From positions 1 to 32,752 of the forward strand of contig JAIDTI010000030.1 of NCBI GenBank assembly GCA_029060755.1: a stretch of DNA of 32,752 nucleotides, in the 5' to 3' direction. Below, in pieces: positions 24,256 to 31,259 of this stretch (its first letter is position 1; every line of letters starts with the position of its first letter). The notes beneath the pieces are model-generated. The model was not told the DNA's origin, searched no databases, and worked only from the letters and a program-made list of their open reading frames with translations. The position numbers were made by a program, and so were the translations under genes. Origin of the DNA: Ruminococcus sp. GTDB taxonomy: Bacteria > Bacillota > Clostridia > Oscillospirales > Ruminococcaceae.

Positions 24256-25641
24256 TTACATCGGCGGGAGGCTTCCTCCGCCCCTGCCATTAATTTTGTC
24301 AAAGTTCATACCTGCGAGCTGTTTACGTGCTTTTCTAAGATTCATTTTACTGTTTTTACCAGTAAACTGCTTCATCATTTTCTGCATACTGTCAAACTGT
24401 TTCAACAGTCTGTTCACTTCTTCAACTTTAGTACCTGAACCATTGGCGATACGTTTTTTTCTTGACGGATTTATAATAGACGGCTTTTCACGTTCAGCCT
24501 TTGTCATGGAAGTAATAATAGCCTCAACTCTGTTAAGCTGACTTTCGTCAATATCCACATCTTTAAACTTGTCACCAAAACCGGGAAGCATACTTATAAT
24601 AGATTTCATGTTGCCCATTCTGCGAATCTGTTTCATCTGTTCAAGTAAATCATTCATATCAAATTTATTTTCCTTGAATCTTTGGGAAAGTCTTTCAGCA
24701 TCATTTTTAGACATAACATTTTCAGCTTTTTCAATAAGAGTAAGAACGTCACCCATACCAAGAATACGTGAAGCCATTCTTTCGGGGTGGAAGTGTTCAA
24801 AATCGTCAAGCTTTTCACCCATACCAACAAACTTTATAGGCTTACCTGTTACAGAAAGTACGGAGAGAGCCGCACCGCCTCTTGTATCGGAATCGAGCTT
24901 AGACATAAGCACACTTGTAATACCTACAGCCTCATCAAAAGCAGTGGCAACATTAACAGCGTCCTGACCAGTCATAGCGTCAACAACGAGCATAATCTCA
25001 TCAGGATTTGTAAGTTCCTTAATCTTTTTAAGTTCGTCCATGAGAGTTTCATCAATATGCAGACGACCAGCCGTATCAATAATAAGCACATCATGACCAT
25101 AGTCTTTTGCATGAGCGAGAGCCTGTTTTGCAATTATAACAGGGTCAGTCTGTCCCATTTCAAAAACTTTTACATCTGCCTTTTTGCCCACAACCTGAAG
25201 CTGATTTATAGCCGCAGGACGATAAATGTCACAAGCAGCGAGCAGAGGGTAATGACCTTCTTTTTTGAGCATTTTAGCAAGCTTTGCTGTATGAGTTGTT
25301 TTTCCTGAACCTTGCAAACCGCACATCATAATAACTGTAGGTGGTTTTGATGCAAAATTTATTCTTGAATTGCTGTTGCCCATTAAAGCACAGAGTTCCT
25401 CATTAACAATTTTTACAACTTGTTGTGCAGGGGTAAGACTTGCAAGAACATCTTCACCAATAGCTCTTTCAGAAACTTTTGCAACAAAATCCTTGACCAC
25501 TTTATAGCTTACATCTGCTTCAAGGAGAGCGAGTTTAACCTCACGCATAGCCTCTTTTACATCTTTTTCGGAAAGTTTTCCACGTGATTTCAGCTTTTTA
25601 AATACATTATTCAGTTTTTCGGAAAGACCCTCAAATGCCAT
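24256..25641 (-). CDS. ffh: Signal recognition particle protein
   Basis: Ffh binds signal peptides of nascent membrane and secreted proteins and, as a GTPase with SRP RNA and FtsY, delivers them to the membrane. The 461-residue protein has the N domain, then the G domain with GLQGSGKTT (108-116), DTAGR (189-193) and SKLD (247-250). The methionine-rich M domain follows (about 325-461), with the RNA-binding helices around NGSGTKVEEVNRLLKQF and a final glycine-rich tail. GGAGGA precedes the start codon. It sits 12 bp after ylxM, as in most Firmicutes. The 4.5S/SRP RNA gene is not in the window. Confidence 0.97.
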   Translation of the reverse strand: MAFEGLSEKLNNVFKKLKSRGKLSEKDVKEAMREVKLALLEADVSYKVVKDFVAKVSERAIGEDVLASLTPAQQVVKIVNEELCALMGNSNSRINFASKPPTVIMMCGLQGSGKTTHTAKLAKMLKKEGHYPLLAACDIYRPAAINQLQVVGKKADVKVFEMGQTDPVIIAKQALAHAKDYGHDVLIIDTAGRLHIDETLMDELKKIKELTNPDEIMLVVDAMTGQDAVNVATAFDEAVGITSVLMSKLDSDTRGGAALSVLSVTGKPIKFVGMGEKLDDFEHFHPERMASRILGMGDVLTLIEKAENVMSKNDAERLSQRFKENKFDMNDLLEQMKQIRRMGNMKSIISMLPGFGDKFKDVDIDESQLNRVEAIITSMTKAEREKPSIINPSRKKRIANGSGTKVEEVNRLLKQFDSMQKMMKQFTGKNSKMNLRKARKQLAGMNFDKINGRGGGSLPPM

Positions 25642-25653
25642 GCTATATCCTCC

Positions 25654-25989
25654 TTAAAGTAAATCAAGACCGCTTTTTACTTCATCTGTAATTATTTTTC
25701 TAATCTGTTCATCTTCTATTTTTTCAGAAACATCATTTATTCTTCTGAAACACTCACGCATTTTCTGTATACGTTCTGCGAAACCAAGTTTTTTCTCATA
25801 ATTCAGCAGAATATCTTCGGTGCGTTTTATGAGACTTCTTACAGCCTGCCTTGTGATTCCCATAGGATTGCCTATTTCAGCGAGTGATAAATCCTCACAA
25901 TAATAAAGTTCCATAACATTCTGCTGATGTTCTGTAAGTAAATCACCATAGCAGTCAAGAAGCAGAACGAAACCGAGTTCTTTAGCCAT
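25654..25989 (-). CDS. ylxM: YlxM/p13-like HTH protein
   Basis: YlxM (UPF0122) is a sigma-70-region-4-like helix-turn-helix protein that binds SRP components in streptococci. The 111-residue sequence has LLTEHQQNVMELYYCEDLSL and AEIGNPMGITRQAVRSLIKR, the family's HTH core, followed by a helical C-terminus. It precedes ffh, the typical position. The ATG at 25987-25989 is chosen because it starts the conserved MAKELG and has AGGGGTG upstream; an in-frame start at 26025 would overlap the -10 box. The operon promoter is at 26024-26052. Confidence 0.92.
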   Translation of the reverse strand: MAKELGFVLLLDCYGDLLTEHQQNVMELYYCEDLSLAEIGNPMGITRQAVRSLIKRTEDILLNYEKKLGFAERIQKMRECFRRINDVSEKIEDEQIRKIITDEVKSGLDLL

Positions 25990-26023
25990 AACAGCACCCC
26001 TGTAATGCAAAATCACTTTACAC

Positions 26024-26052
26024 ATTATACACTATTTTTTTGCATTTGTCAA
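26024..26052 (-). promoter_or_regulatory. Consensus promoter of the ylxM-ffh-rpsP-khpA operon
   Basis: TTGACA (26047-26052), a 17-bp spacer and TATAAT (26024-26029) on the minus strand. This is an exact match to the housekeeping consensus, as expected for a highly expressed translation operon. Confidence 0.88.
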
Positions 26053-26141
26053 TAGTCTGAATAAATTTAATATATATAACAAAATAATCAGTAAAACACA
26101 GGTAAAAATATAGAGGAACGAACCAAGAGCAATACTCAAAT

Positions 26142-26173
26142 GCCTGAAAATAGCTTTTCAACTGTTTTCGGGC
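26142..26173 (-). terminator. Possible terminator after the VOC gene
   Basis: GCCTGAAAA (26142-26150) and TTTTCGGGC (26165-26173) pair over 9 bp with one wobble around a 14-nt loop, about 38 bp past the stop of the VOC gene. Confidence 0.45.
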
Positions 26174-26210
26174 TTATTTTAATTATTTGTTTATTCGCAT
26201 AAATCAGAAT

Positions 26211-26612
26211 TTAGCGTTCAAACAGTTTATTAAACGAACCTATCTCAATTAAATTGCCTTCCGGGTCTGCTATATAGCAAGTTCTTTGTCCCCAAGGTTC
26301 TGTTGTAGGTTTTAATATAGATGTTGCTCCTTTTGCGATTGCTTTATCGTATTCAATATCTACTTCCTCAAATGTATCTACATACAATGCAATTTCAAAA
26401 TGTCCGTTAATACCTTTAAGATATTCATACTTTCTGCTTGTCATATTTTCAAAGTCTTTTCTTCCATATAGCAAAAACAATGTGCCGTCCTTTATCAGAT
26501 AAACATTAGATGTATTTTCATCTTCTTTAATTTCAAAACCAAGTACATCTCTATAAAAACGAATCATCGTTCCCATGTCATTTACAAACAAACCAAATCC
26601 GTCTAATCTCAT
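26211..26612 (-). CDS. VOC (glyoxalase/bleomycin-resistance fold) family protein
   Basis: A single VOC domain of 133 residues made of two beta-alpha-beta-beta-beta units: the first around LFVNDMGTMIRFYRDVLGFE, the second around HFEIALYVDTFEEVD to YIADPEGNLIEIG. The late PEGN-IEIG segment with its glutamate is the usual metal-site motif. Members include glyoxalase I, dioxygenases and antibiotic-binding proteins; this short form with one unit pair may be a dimeric ligand-binding protein, and the substrate is unknown. The ATG has GGAGG about 7 nt upstream and a promoter at 26649-26678, so it is transcribed on its own. Confidence 0.88.
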   Translation of the reverse strand: MRLDGFGLFVNDMGTMIRFYRDVLGFEIKEDENTSNVYLIKDGTLFLLYGRKDFENMTSRKYEYLKGINGHFEIALYVDTFEEVDIEYDKAIAKGATSILKPTTEPWGQRTCYIADPEGNLIEIGSFNKLFER

Positions 26613-26648
26613 AAATTACCTCCATAAATTCCAATTTACTTTAATAAT

Positions 26649-26678
26649 ATTATACATCAAAAAAAACTGTTGTGTCAA
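26649..26678 (-). promoter_or_regulatory. Promoter of the VOC gene
   Basis: TTGACA (26673-26678), an 18-bp spacer and TATAAT (26649-26654) on the minus strand, 36 bp before the start codon. Confidence 0.75.
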
Positions 26679-26685
26679 GAGAAAT

Positions 26686-26724
26686 GCCATAGTACTTTTG
26701 ACTTATAATCAAAAATACTATGGC
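26686..26724. repeat. Long inverted repeat between the kinase and the VOC gene
   Basis: GCCATAGTACTTTTGA (26686-26701) and TCAAAAATACTATGGC (26709-26724) form a 16-bp stem with one mismatch and a 7-nt loop. It lies 27 bp past the histidine kinase stop and 8 bp upstream of the VOC -35 box. It is the likely terminator of the kinase operon, although its T-run is only partial. Confidence 0.65.
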
Positions 26725-26750
26725 TGAAATGTAATCATAACATTTGTGCT

Positions 26751-29162
26751 TTATTCATTTGTTATGTCTGTTGTTTCCTTGTAAGTTTCGATTGTTATAA
26801 CAGGAATTTTCACTTCTGCGATAAACAAATCTCCGTCAATAGTTATTTTGAACATACCGCCACAAGCTTCCGTGAAACTTTTTGCAATTGAAAGACCAAG
26901 ACCATTTCCGTCGGTACTTCTTGATTCGTCACCCCTTGTAAAGCGTTCCATAATTTCATCTGGAGCAAAATTCATTTCATAAGAGGCAATATTTTTAACT
27001 GTTATGATGCAGTAACCGAGTTCATTTTTCAAAGTAAGATAGATTCTTGTACCGTCAAGGGAATATTTAAGGGCATTGTCAATCATATTTTGTAAAACCC
27101 TGTACATTTTTTTACCGTCTGCCATTATAGAAGCTGATTCAGACTTCATATCTGTTTTAACTTGTTTTCCGGAGGAATCTATTTTGTCACTTAAATCAGC
27201 AAGAACCTGATTTGTAAGAATAACAGCATCAATTTTTTCCATATCAATATCAGTTCTGCTTGTTGCTTTTGCCAAGTCGAATAAATCTGCAACCATAGTT
27301 TTAAGCCTTTGTGACTTATTTACAATAATATTCACATAGTCTTTGGCTGTCGGAGAGAGTTCTTCCATGCTGAGTAAATCAATGTAACTTATAATAGAAG
27401 TGAGAGGAGTTTTAAGGTCGTGAGAGACATTTGTCACAAGGTCAATTTTCATTCTTTCAGATTTAAGTTGTCTGTCAACCGCTGACTGAATACCTGCTGA
27501 AATATTGTTTAATTTTTCGGTCATGCAGTAAGCAGGAGAGAACTTTGATTCATCGTGTACAGTATAGTCCCCCTGATTTATTGCTGATATATGCCTGCTG
27601 ACATTGCATATCGCTTTCAAATCCGAAAGACTTAAGAAAATATAACCTGCAACTAAAATTGTGCTGATAACAAAAAGTGCAAAATAAGCATTGAACTCGA
27701 CAAATGCAACAATAAAAAGAAACTCAATCGCACTGAAAATAATTGCACGCAGAATAAATCTTCTTGTAAACTTATCATGTCTGAGCATATCACGGTCAAT
27801 AATTTTTTCGTTCACTTTAACAGCAAGTTTTTTGAGCCAACCGTAAATTATAGAAATCATAGTCCATAATAAAGTAGTTTTCCAGAAACTTCTGCATTTT
27901 ACTCTGATAATAAGTGTATCAACTGCAAGAACGGTCATTCCGAAAAGAATCGGATAAACAACCTTATAAAAACCAAGCATTAAATCCTTATTGTAGTAAT
28001 CATCAAAGAATAGATATATCTCACTATAATCAAGAGTAAAAGCCATGAATCCACCGACAGCAACTAATATAAGAACATAAAATTCTGCAAAAATTTTGTC
28101 AAAAACAGACATTGTGAATTTTTTATTCTTATTATCATAACCGCCAAGAATAAGAACATACAGCGCAAGAATAAAAGCAACAGCAATTAAAGGCAGATTA
28201 TTTACAATAGTATACACTGCATCTTTTTCACGTTTTTGCATATAATCATTGTATTCTTTAAAAGTCTGTATAATATCATCAGTCGGGCGGATAATCATAG
28301 TAAGAGCCATTTCCTGCACCTGAACTTTAGTGAAGTCGTTTTCTGTCGGGATAACAACTTTTCTGAATCTGCCTCTGTCTGCTTCATATTTATAATAACA
28401 GCCGTCTTGAAACTTTTCTGTTGGAGATGTAGTTCTTTCTGAATATATATCCTCCACTTCATATAAACCCTCATCATAATCATTGAAATAATTATCATCA
28501 CCACGATAATATACATCACTTGTATTTGCAACAGGTATAGGAGTTGTGCCATCAGTCTTGTAATACATAGTAGCACCCAGTTCATCAATATAACTTGGCA
28601 AACCTGTTGTATCAAAATCAAAAAGTGCAATCCCCTTACCGTTCAAGTAATAATAATGCATACCATAATTTGTATCATACATATTGAAACTACTGTTACC
28701 ATAACAATAGCCACTGATACCATAGTCAATATTATCATTTTTTCTGCTGATATAGTAATCAAATTTAAAATCATCATACTTTTTATCAGTATTTGTAAAC
28801 TTGTTTTCACCATAACTTACTAAGAAATCATAGGTGTATTTAGTTTTGGAGATGGTGGGATTTCCGTATTCGTCCATGCAGTCAAGCTTTCTAAGAGCAT
28901 TTATAGTCTGCTTTTCAAGTTCTTTAGTACCCTTGAATTTACCGTCCTCATCAAGATTTCTGAGCCACATAGTACCAATAGCCCATAACTTATAATAGAC
29001 CTCATTCATTTCATTACTTACATCATACGTAGGATTTTGCGTATAGTCATTGATATAATAGTCGTTTTCTGTCACAAATCCCATAACTCTGGATGAGAAA
29101 ACACCAATAAGAATACAACTTATAAAAAAAGCAATAATTCTTGTAATTTTACTTTTAATCAT
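26751..29162 (-). CDS. Sensor histidine kinase with large extracellular domain and multiple membrane helices
   Basis: The 803-residue kinase has one N-terminal membrane helix, then a large extracytoplasmic domain (about residues 30-325) rich in tyrosine, aspartate and asparagine. About six further membrane helices (330-540) follow, then a short HAMP-like linker (ISAINQGDYTVHD) and the kinase core. The phospho-acceptor is H581 in NVSHDLKTPLTSI; the N box has N696 (NMIDNALKYS) and the G box is GNGLGL (752-757). The start ATG follows AAAGGAG by about 9 nt. It is the third gene of the regulator, VanY-like, kinase operon; the signal is unknown, possibly cell-wall precursors. Confidence 0.9.
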   Translation of the reverse strand: MIKSKITRIIAFFISCILIGVFSSRVMGFVTENDYYINDYTQNPTYDVSNEMNEVYYKLWAIGTMWLRNLDEDGKFKGTKELEKQTINALRKLDCMDEYGNPTISKTKYTYDFLVSYGENKFTNTDKKYDDFKFDYYISRKNDNIDYGISGYCYGNSSFNMYDTNYGMHYYYLNGKGIALFDFDTTGLPSYIDELGATMYYKTDGTTPIPVANTSDVYYRGDDNYFNDYDEGLYEVEDIYSERTTSPTEKFQDGCYYKYEADRGRFRKVVIPTENDFTKVQVQEMALTMIIRPTDDIIQTFKEYNDYMQKREKDAVYTIVNNLPLIAVAFILALYVLILGGYDNKNKKFTMSVFDKIFAEFYVLILVAVGGFMAFTLDYSEIYLFFDDYYNKDLMLGFYKVVYPILFGMTVLAVDTLIIRVKCRSFWKTTLLWTMISIIYGWLKKLAVKVNEKIIDRDMLRHDKFTRRFILRAIIFSAIEFLFIVAFVEFNAYFALFVISTILVAGYIFLSLSDLKAICNVSRHISAINQGDYTVHDESKFSPAYCMTEKLNNISAGIQSAVDRQLKSERMKIDLVTNVSHDLKTPLTSIISYIDLLSMEELSPTAKDYVNIIVNKSQRLKTMVADLFDLAKATSRTDIDMEKIDAVILTNQVLADLSDKIDSSGKQVKTDMKSESASIMADGKKMYRVLQNMIDNALKYSLDGTRIYLTLKNELGYCIITVKNIASYEMNFAPDEIMERFTRGDESRSTDGNGLGLSIAKSFTEACGGMFKITIDGDLFIAEVKIPVITIETYKETTDITNE

Positions 29163-29191
29163 AAAAAACACTCCTTTAATTTTCTGTGGAT

Positions 29192-29207
29192 TGTTCCACG
29201 TGGAACA
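29192..29207. promoter_or_regulatory. parS-like palindrome, copy 3 (upstream of the kinase gene)
   Basis: TGTTCCACGTGGAACA, a perfect 16-bp palindrome identical to two others at 29946-29961 and 30696-30711. It lies in the gap between the VanY-like and kinase genes, 29 nt before the kinase start. It matches the parS sequence to which ParB/Spo0J binds. Confidence 0.75.
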
Positions 29208-29217
29208 TTTTATAAAT

Positions 29218-29913
29218 TTATTCTGTGACATCAAGATATTCTTCTAAAGTAACTTGACGGGAATAAATTTCATAAGCTGTTTCAGTACCGACATAGCGGT
29301 AATGCCAAGGCTCATAGTCGATGCCTGTTATGTATTTCTTATCAGGAGGATAGCGCAGTATAAATCCATATTTGTAGGCATTTTCAGCAAGCCAGTTGTA
29401 AACTTCCTCATCAGACGAAAAAAATGTATCTGCATTTATATCAAGAGCCAAACCAAGTTCATGTTCACTTTTTCCAGCCTCTGCAACCCAGTTTTCAGCA
29501 AGTTTCTTAGCCTCATTTTTTGAATATCCTTCATCAATAAAACTGTCAATTTTATCATTCATCATATTCTGCTGTTCTTCGTGAGTTCTGTAACCTTCCG
29601 ATACAACAGGATATACACCTTCATTTCTTGCCTCATCAAACATCTGCTGTAAATCGGGGTATATTCTTGAATCAACACAAATACCGCTTGAAAGTTTTGT
29701 AAGTTCAATCCTGTAATCTTTTGGAACAGCATTTTTACTGTTTACAAGAATCAACTGCCAGTCGTCAGAAGTTTTAGCATAAGAAGCTTCTACATTTGAA
29801 TCATATGGAACATTAGCAATAATATTAATCTGTCCTAATTCTGAAAAACTTTTTGAAATAAGTAAAATAGATGCCACTGCAAATACAATAAACAGTATTC
29901 TTTTCTTTTTCAT
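29218..29913 (-). CDS. M15-family D,D-carboxypeptidase (VanY/LdcB-like)
   Basis: The 231-residue protein has an N-terminal membrane anchor (about 5-20) and an extracytoplasmic M15 peptidase domain. Zinc ligands are H151 and D158 in SEHELGLALDIN and H204 in WHYRYVG, with E201 as probable catalytic base and R109 in SEGYRTHEEQQ at the substrate site. Such enzymes cleave D-Ala-D-Ala or L,D-bonds of peptidoglycan stem peptides. It sits between the response regulator and the sensor kinase, as VanY-like genes often do in regulatory clusters, but there is no VanH, VanX or ligase nearby, so glycopeptide resistance is not implied. The Shine-Dalgarno sequence GGGAG lies about 10 nt upstream. Confidence 0.9.
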   Translation of the reverse strand: MKKKRILFIVFAVASILLISKSFSELGQINIIANVPYDSNVEASYAKTSDDWQLILVNSKNAVPKDYRIELTKLSSGICVDSRIYPDLQQMFDEARNEGVYPVVSEGYRTHEEQQNMMNDKIDSFIDEGYSKNEAKKLAENWVAEAGKSEHELGLALDINADTFFSSDEEVYNWLAENAYKYGFILRYPPDKKYITGIDYEPWHYRYVGTETAYEIYSRQVTLEEYLDVTE

Positions 29914-29945
29914 AATAATTGTCTCCCTTAAATGTCAGCTGAAAA

Positions 29946-29961
29946 TGTTCCACGTGGAACA
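29946..29961. promoter_or_regulatory. parS-like palindrome, copy 2 (upstream of the VanY-like gene)
   Basis: TGTTCCACGTGGAACA, identical to the other two copies, placed 2 bp past the response regulator stop and 32 nt before the carboxypeptidase start. The spacing from the neighbouring copies is 750 and 754 bp. Confidence 0.75.
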
Positions 29962-29963
29962 AT

Positions 29964-30671
29964 TTAATTTTTAGCTATCTTATAACCTATCCCCCAAACT
30001 ACTTTTAAATATCGTGGTTCAGCAGGATTTATTTCAATTTTTTCTCTTATGTGCCTGATATGCACCATAACAGTATTTTCTACAGAATAGGAATCCTCAT
30101 TCCATACATGAGAGTAAATCTGTTCAGCAGAAAAAACTCTGCCTGCATTTTCCATAAGAAACTCAAGGATTTTGTATTCTGTTGCAGTAAGTTTAACAGT
30201 CTCACCGTCAACATACAGCTGTTTTTCGTCCTTATCAAGATTAAGACCGCCAATCTGAATGGAATTGCTTTTTTTAATGCTGTCCACAGAGCCAAGACTT
30301 AGGTATCGTCGGAGATTTGAATTTACTCTTGCGACAAGTTCCATAGGATTGTAAGGTTTGGTTATGTAGTCATCTGCACCCATAGATAGACCAAGAATTT
30401 TGTCACTGTCCTCAGATTTAGCGGACAATACAATAATGGGAATATTTTTCATGGTGCGTATTTTCATCATAGCAGATAAACCGTCCATTTTTGGCATCAT
30501 AACATCAATAAGAATAAGCTGTATGTCATTCTGCATCAGCATATCGACTGCTTCAATACCGTTGTAAGCCTTGAATATCTTATAACCCTCACGTTCAAGC
30601 AAAGCAGATATTGCATTAACTATATCATGGTCATCATCAACAACAAGAATTGTAGTATTTTCTGTATTCAT
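29964..30671 (-). CDS. OmpR/PhoB-family response regulator
   Basis: The 235-residue regulator has a receiver domain with the acidic pocket D12-D13, phospho-acceptor D56 in LILIDVMMPKMDG and the usual SAK lysine, then a C-terminal winged-helix domain (about 135-235) ending in VWGIGYKI. It resembles VanR in general plan. It is the first gene of an operon with a VanY-like peptidase and a histidine kinase, which should phosphorylate it. The start ATG has GGGA about 10 nt upstream. Its promoter is at 30734-30762, and one of the three identical palindromes lies between that promoter and the gene. Confidence 0.93.
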   Translation of the reverse strand: MNTENTTILVVDDDHDIVNAISALLEREGYKIFKAYNGIEAVDMLMQNDIQLILIDVMMPKMDGLSAMMKIRTMKNIPIIVLSAKSEDSDKILGLSMGADDYITKPYNPMELVARVNSNLRRYLSLGSVDSIKKSNSIQIGGLNLDKDEKQLYVDGETVKLTATEYKILEFLMENAGRVFSAEQIYSHVWNEDSYSVENTVMVHIRHIREKIEINPAEPRYLKVVWGIGYKIAKN

Positions 30672-30695
30672 ATAAACATTTTTCCCTTCCGTAAA

Positions 30696-30711
30696 TGTTC
30701 CACGTGGAACA
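30696..30711. promoter_or_regulatory. parS-like palindrome, copy 1 (leader of the response-regulator gene)
   Basis: TGTTCCACGTGGAACA in the untranslated leader, 24 nt before the response regulator start and about 22 bp downstream of its -10 box. It would be transcribed, so it could act as a DNA site or as a short RNA hairpin (six-pair stem with ACGU loop). Confidence 0.75.
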
Positions 30712-30733
30712 TTTTTTTAATAATATATATTAC

Positions 30734-30762
30734 ATTGTACTATCTCTCCTTGTTTATGTCAA
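30734..30762 (-). promoter_or_regulatory. Promoter of the response regulator operon
   Basis: TTGACA (30757-30762), a 17-bp spacer and TACAAT (30734-30739) on the minus strand, giving a start at about 30727, so the palindrome at 30696-30711 falls in the leader. Confidence 0.75.
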
Positions 30763-30903
30763 TATTATAATATCAGTTTCTTATTTTTCTCCTGTTGAAT
30801 TTCTTATTATTTTCTTAATTTTCATATATTTGTGCATTTTTTACAATTTTATCACAAAATAAATTTATTATATATGATTGTATACAAATATATAAAAAAA
30901 CTA

Positions 30904-30932
30904 TTGACAATTCAGGAAATACGTGATATACT
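30904..30932 (+). promoter_or_regulatory. Promoter of the tRNA-Met/tRNA-Glu transcript
   Basis: TTGACA (30904-30909), a 17-bp spacer and TATACT (30927-30932) on the plus strand, 50 bp before the first tRNA. The spacer shares ACGTGATAT with the tandem promoters at the left edge. Confidence 0.85.
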
Positions 30933-30981
30933 AATTAAGTCGCAGGCGATAATAAATAAAAATTGCGGCGGAAATAAAAAT

Positions 30982-31055
30982 GGCGGCATAGCTCAGTTGG
31001 CTAGAGTACTCGGTTCATACCCGATTGGTCGTCAGTTCGAATCTGACTGCCGCTA
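30982..31055 (+). tRNA. tRNA-Met (CAT)
   Basis: A 74-nt cloverleaf with anticodon CAT in TTCATAC, TTCGAAT in the T loop, and a GGCGGCA/TGCCGCT acceptor (G1-U72 wobble). The sequence resembles elongator tRNA-Met of Bacillus (GGCGG... start). The outermost anticodon-stem pair (C27 with U43) is mismatched. CCA is not encoded; the discriminator is A followed by TTAAA. Confidence 0.92.
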
Positions 31056-31068
31056 TTAAATAAAAAAA

Positions 31069-31143
31069 GGCCCGTTGGTCAAGCGGTTAAGACATCGCCC
31101 TTTCACGGCGGAATCATGGGTTCGATTCCCGTACGGGTCACCA
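31069..31143 (+). tRNA. tRNA-Glu (TTC)
   Basis: A 75-nt cloverleaf with anticodon TTC in CTTTCAC, acceptor GGCCCGT/ACGGGTC, T loop TTCGATT and an encoded CCA (31141-31143). It is 13 bp after tRNA-Met on the same transcript. Its 3' end lies next to an integrase gene, so it is the probable attachment site of the element. Confidence 0.95.
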
Positions 31144-31152
31144 CTTCAAACT

Positions 31153-31184
31153 CTCGGAAACAGCGTAATATCGCCGTTTCCGAG
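31153..31184 (+). terminator. Intrinsic terminator of the tRNA transcript
   Basis: CTCGGAAACAGCG (31153-31165) pairs with CGCCGTTTCCGAG (31172-31184), 13 positions with one mismatch, loop TAATAT, followed by TTTTTCTTTTAT. Confidence 0.88.
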
Positions 31185-31210
31185 TTTTTCTTTTATACTG
31201 AAAATCAGTG

Positions 31211-31252
31211 TTGTCCGCTACTTGTCCGCTATTGCGATTTTATAGCGGACAA
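31211..31252. repeat. Direct and inverted copies of TTGTCCGCTA next to the integrase
   Basis: TTGTCCGCTA occurs twice in tandem (31211-31220 and 31222-31231), and the second extends to an 11-bp perfect inverted repeat (31222-31232 and 31242-31252) with a 9-nt spacer TGCGATTTT. No T-run follows on the minus strand, so it is unlikely to be a plain terminator. Placed between tRNA-Glu and the integrase stop, it may hold recombinase binding or crossover sites. Confidence 0.7.
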
Positions 31253-31259
31253 ACTTGTT

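Noticed and set aside
25573..25590. A CACGTG core in the 5' part of ffh (TTTTCCACGTGATTTC) resembling the parS-like palindrome
   Set aside because: Only the left half fits; the right arm is wrong and it lies within conserved coding sequence, so it is likely chance.
29218..30671. Calling the regulator/VanY/kinase operon a vancomycin-resistance cluster
   Set aside because: There is no ligase, VanH, VanX or VanT gene; such trios are common in susceptible Clostridia.
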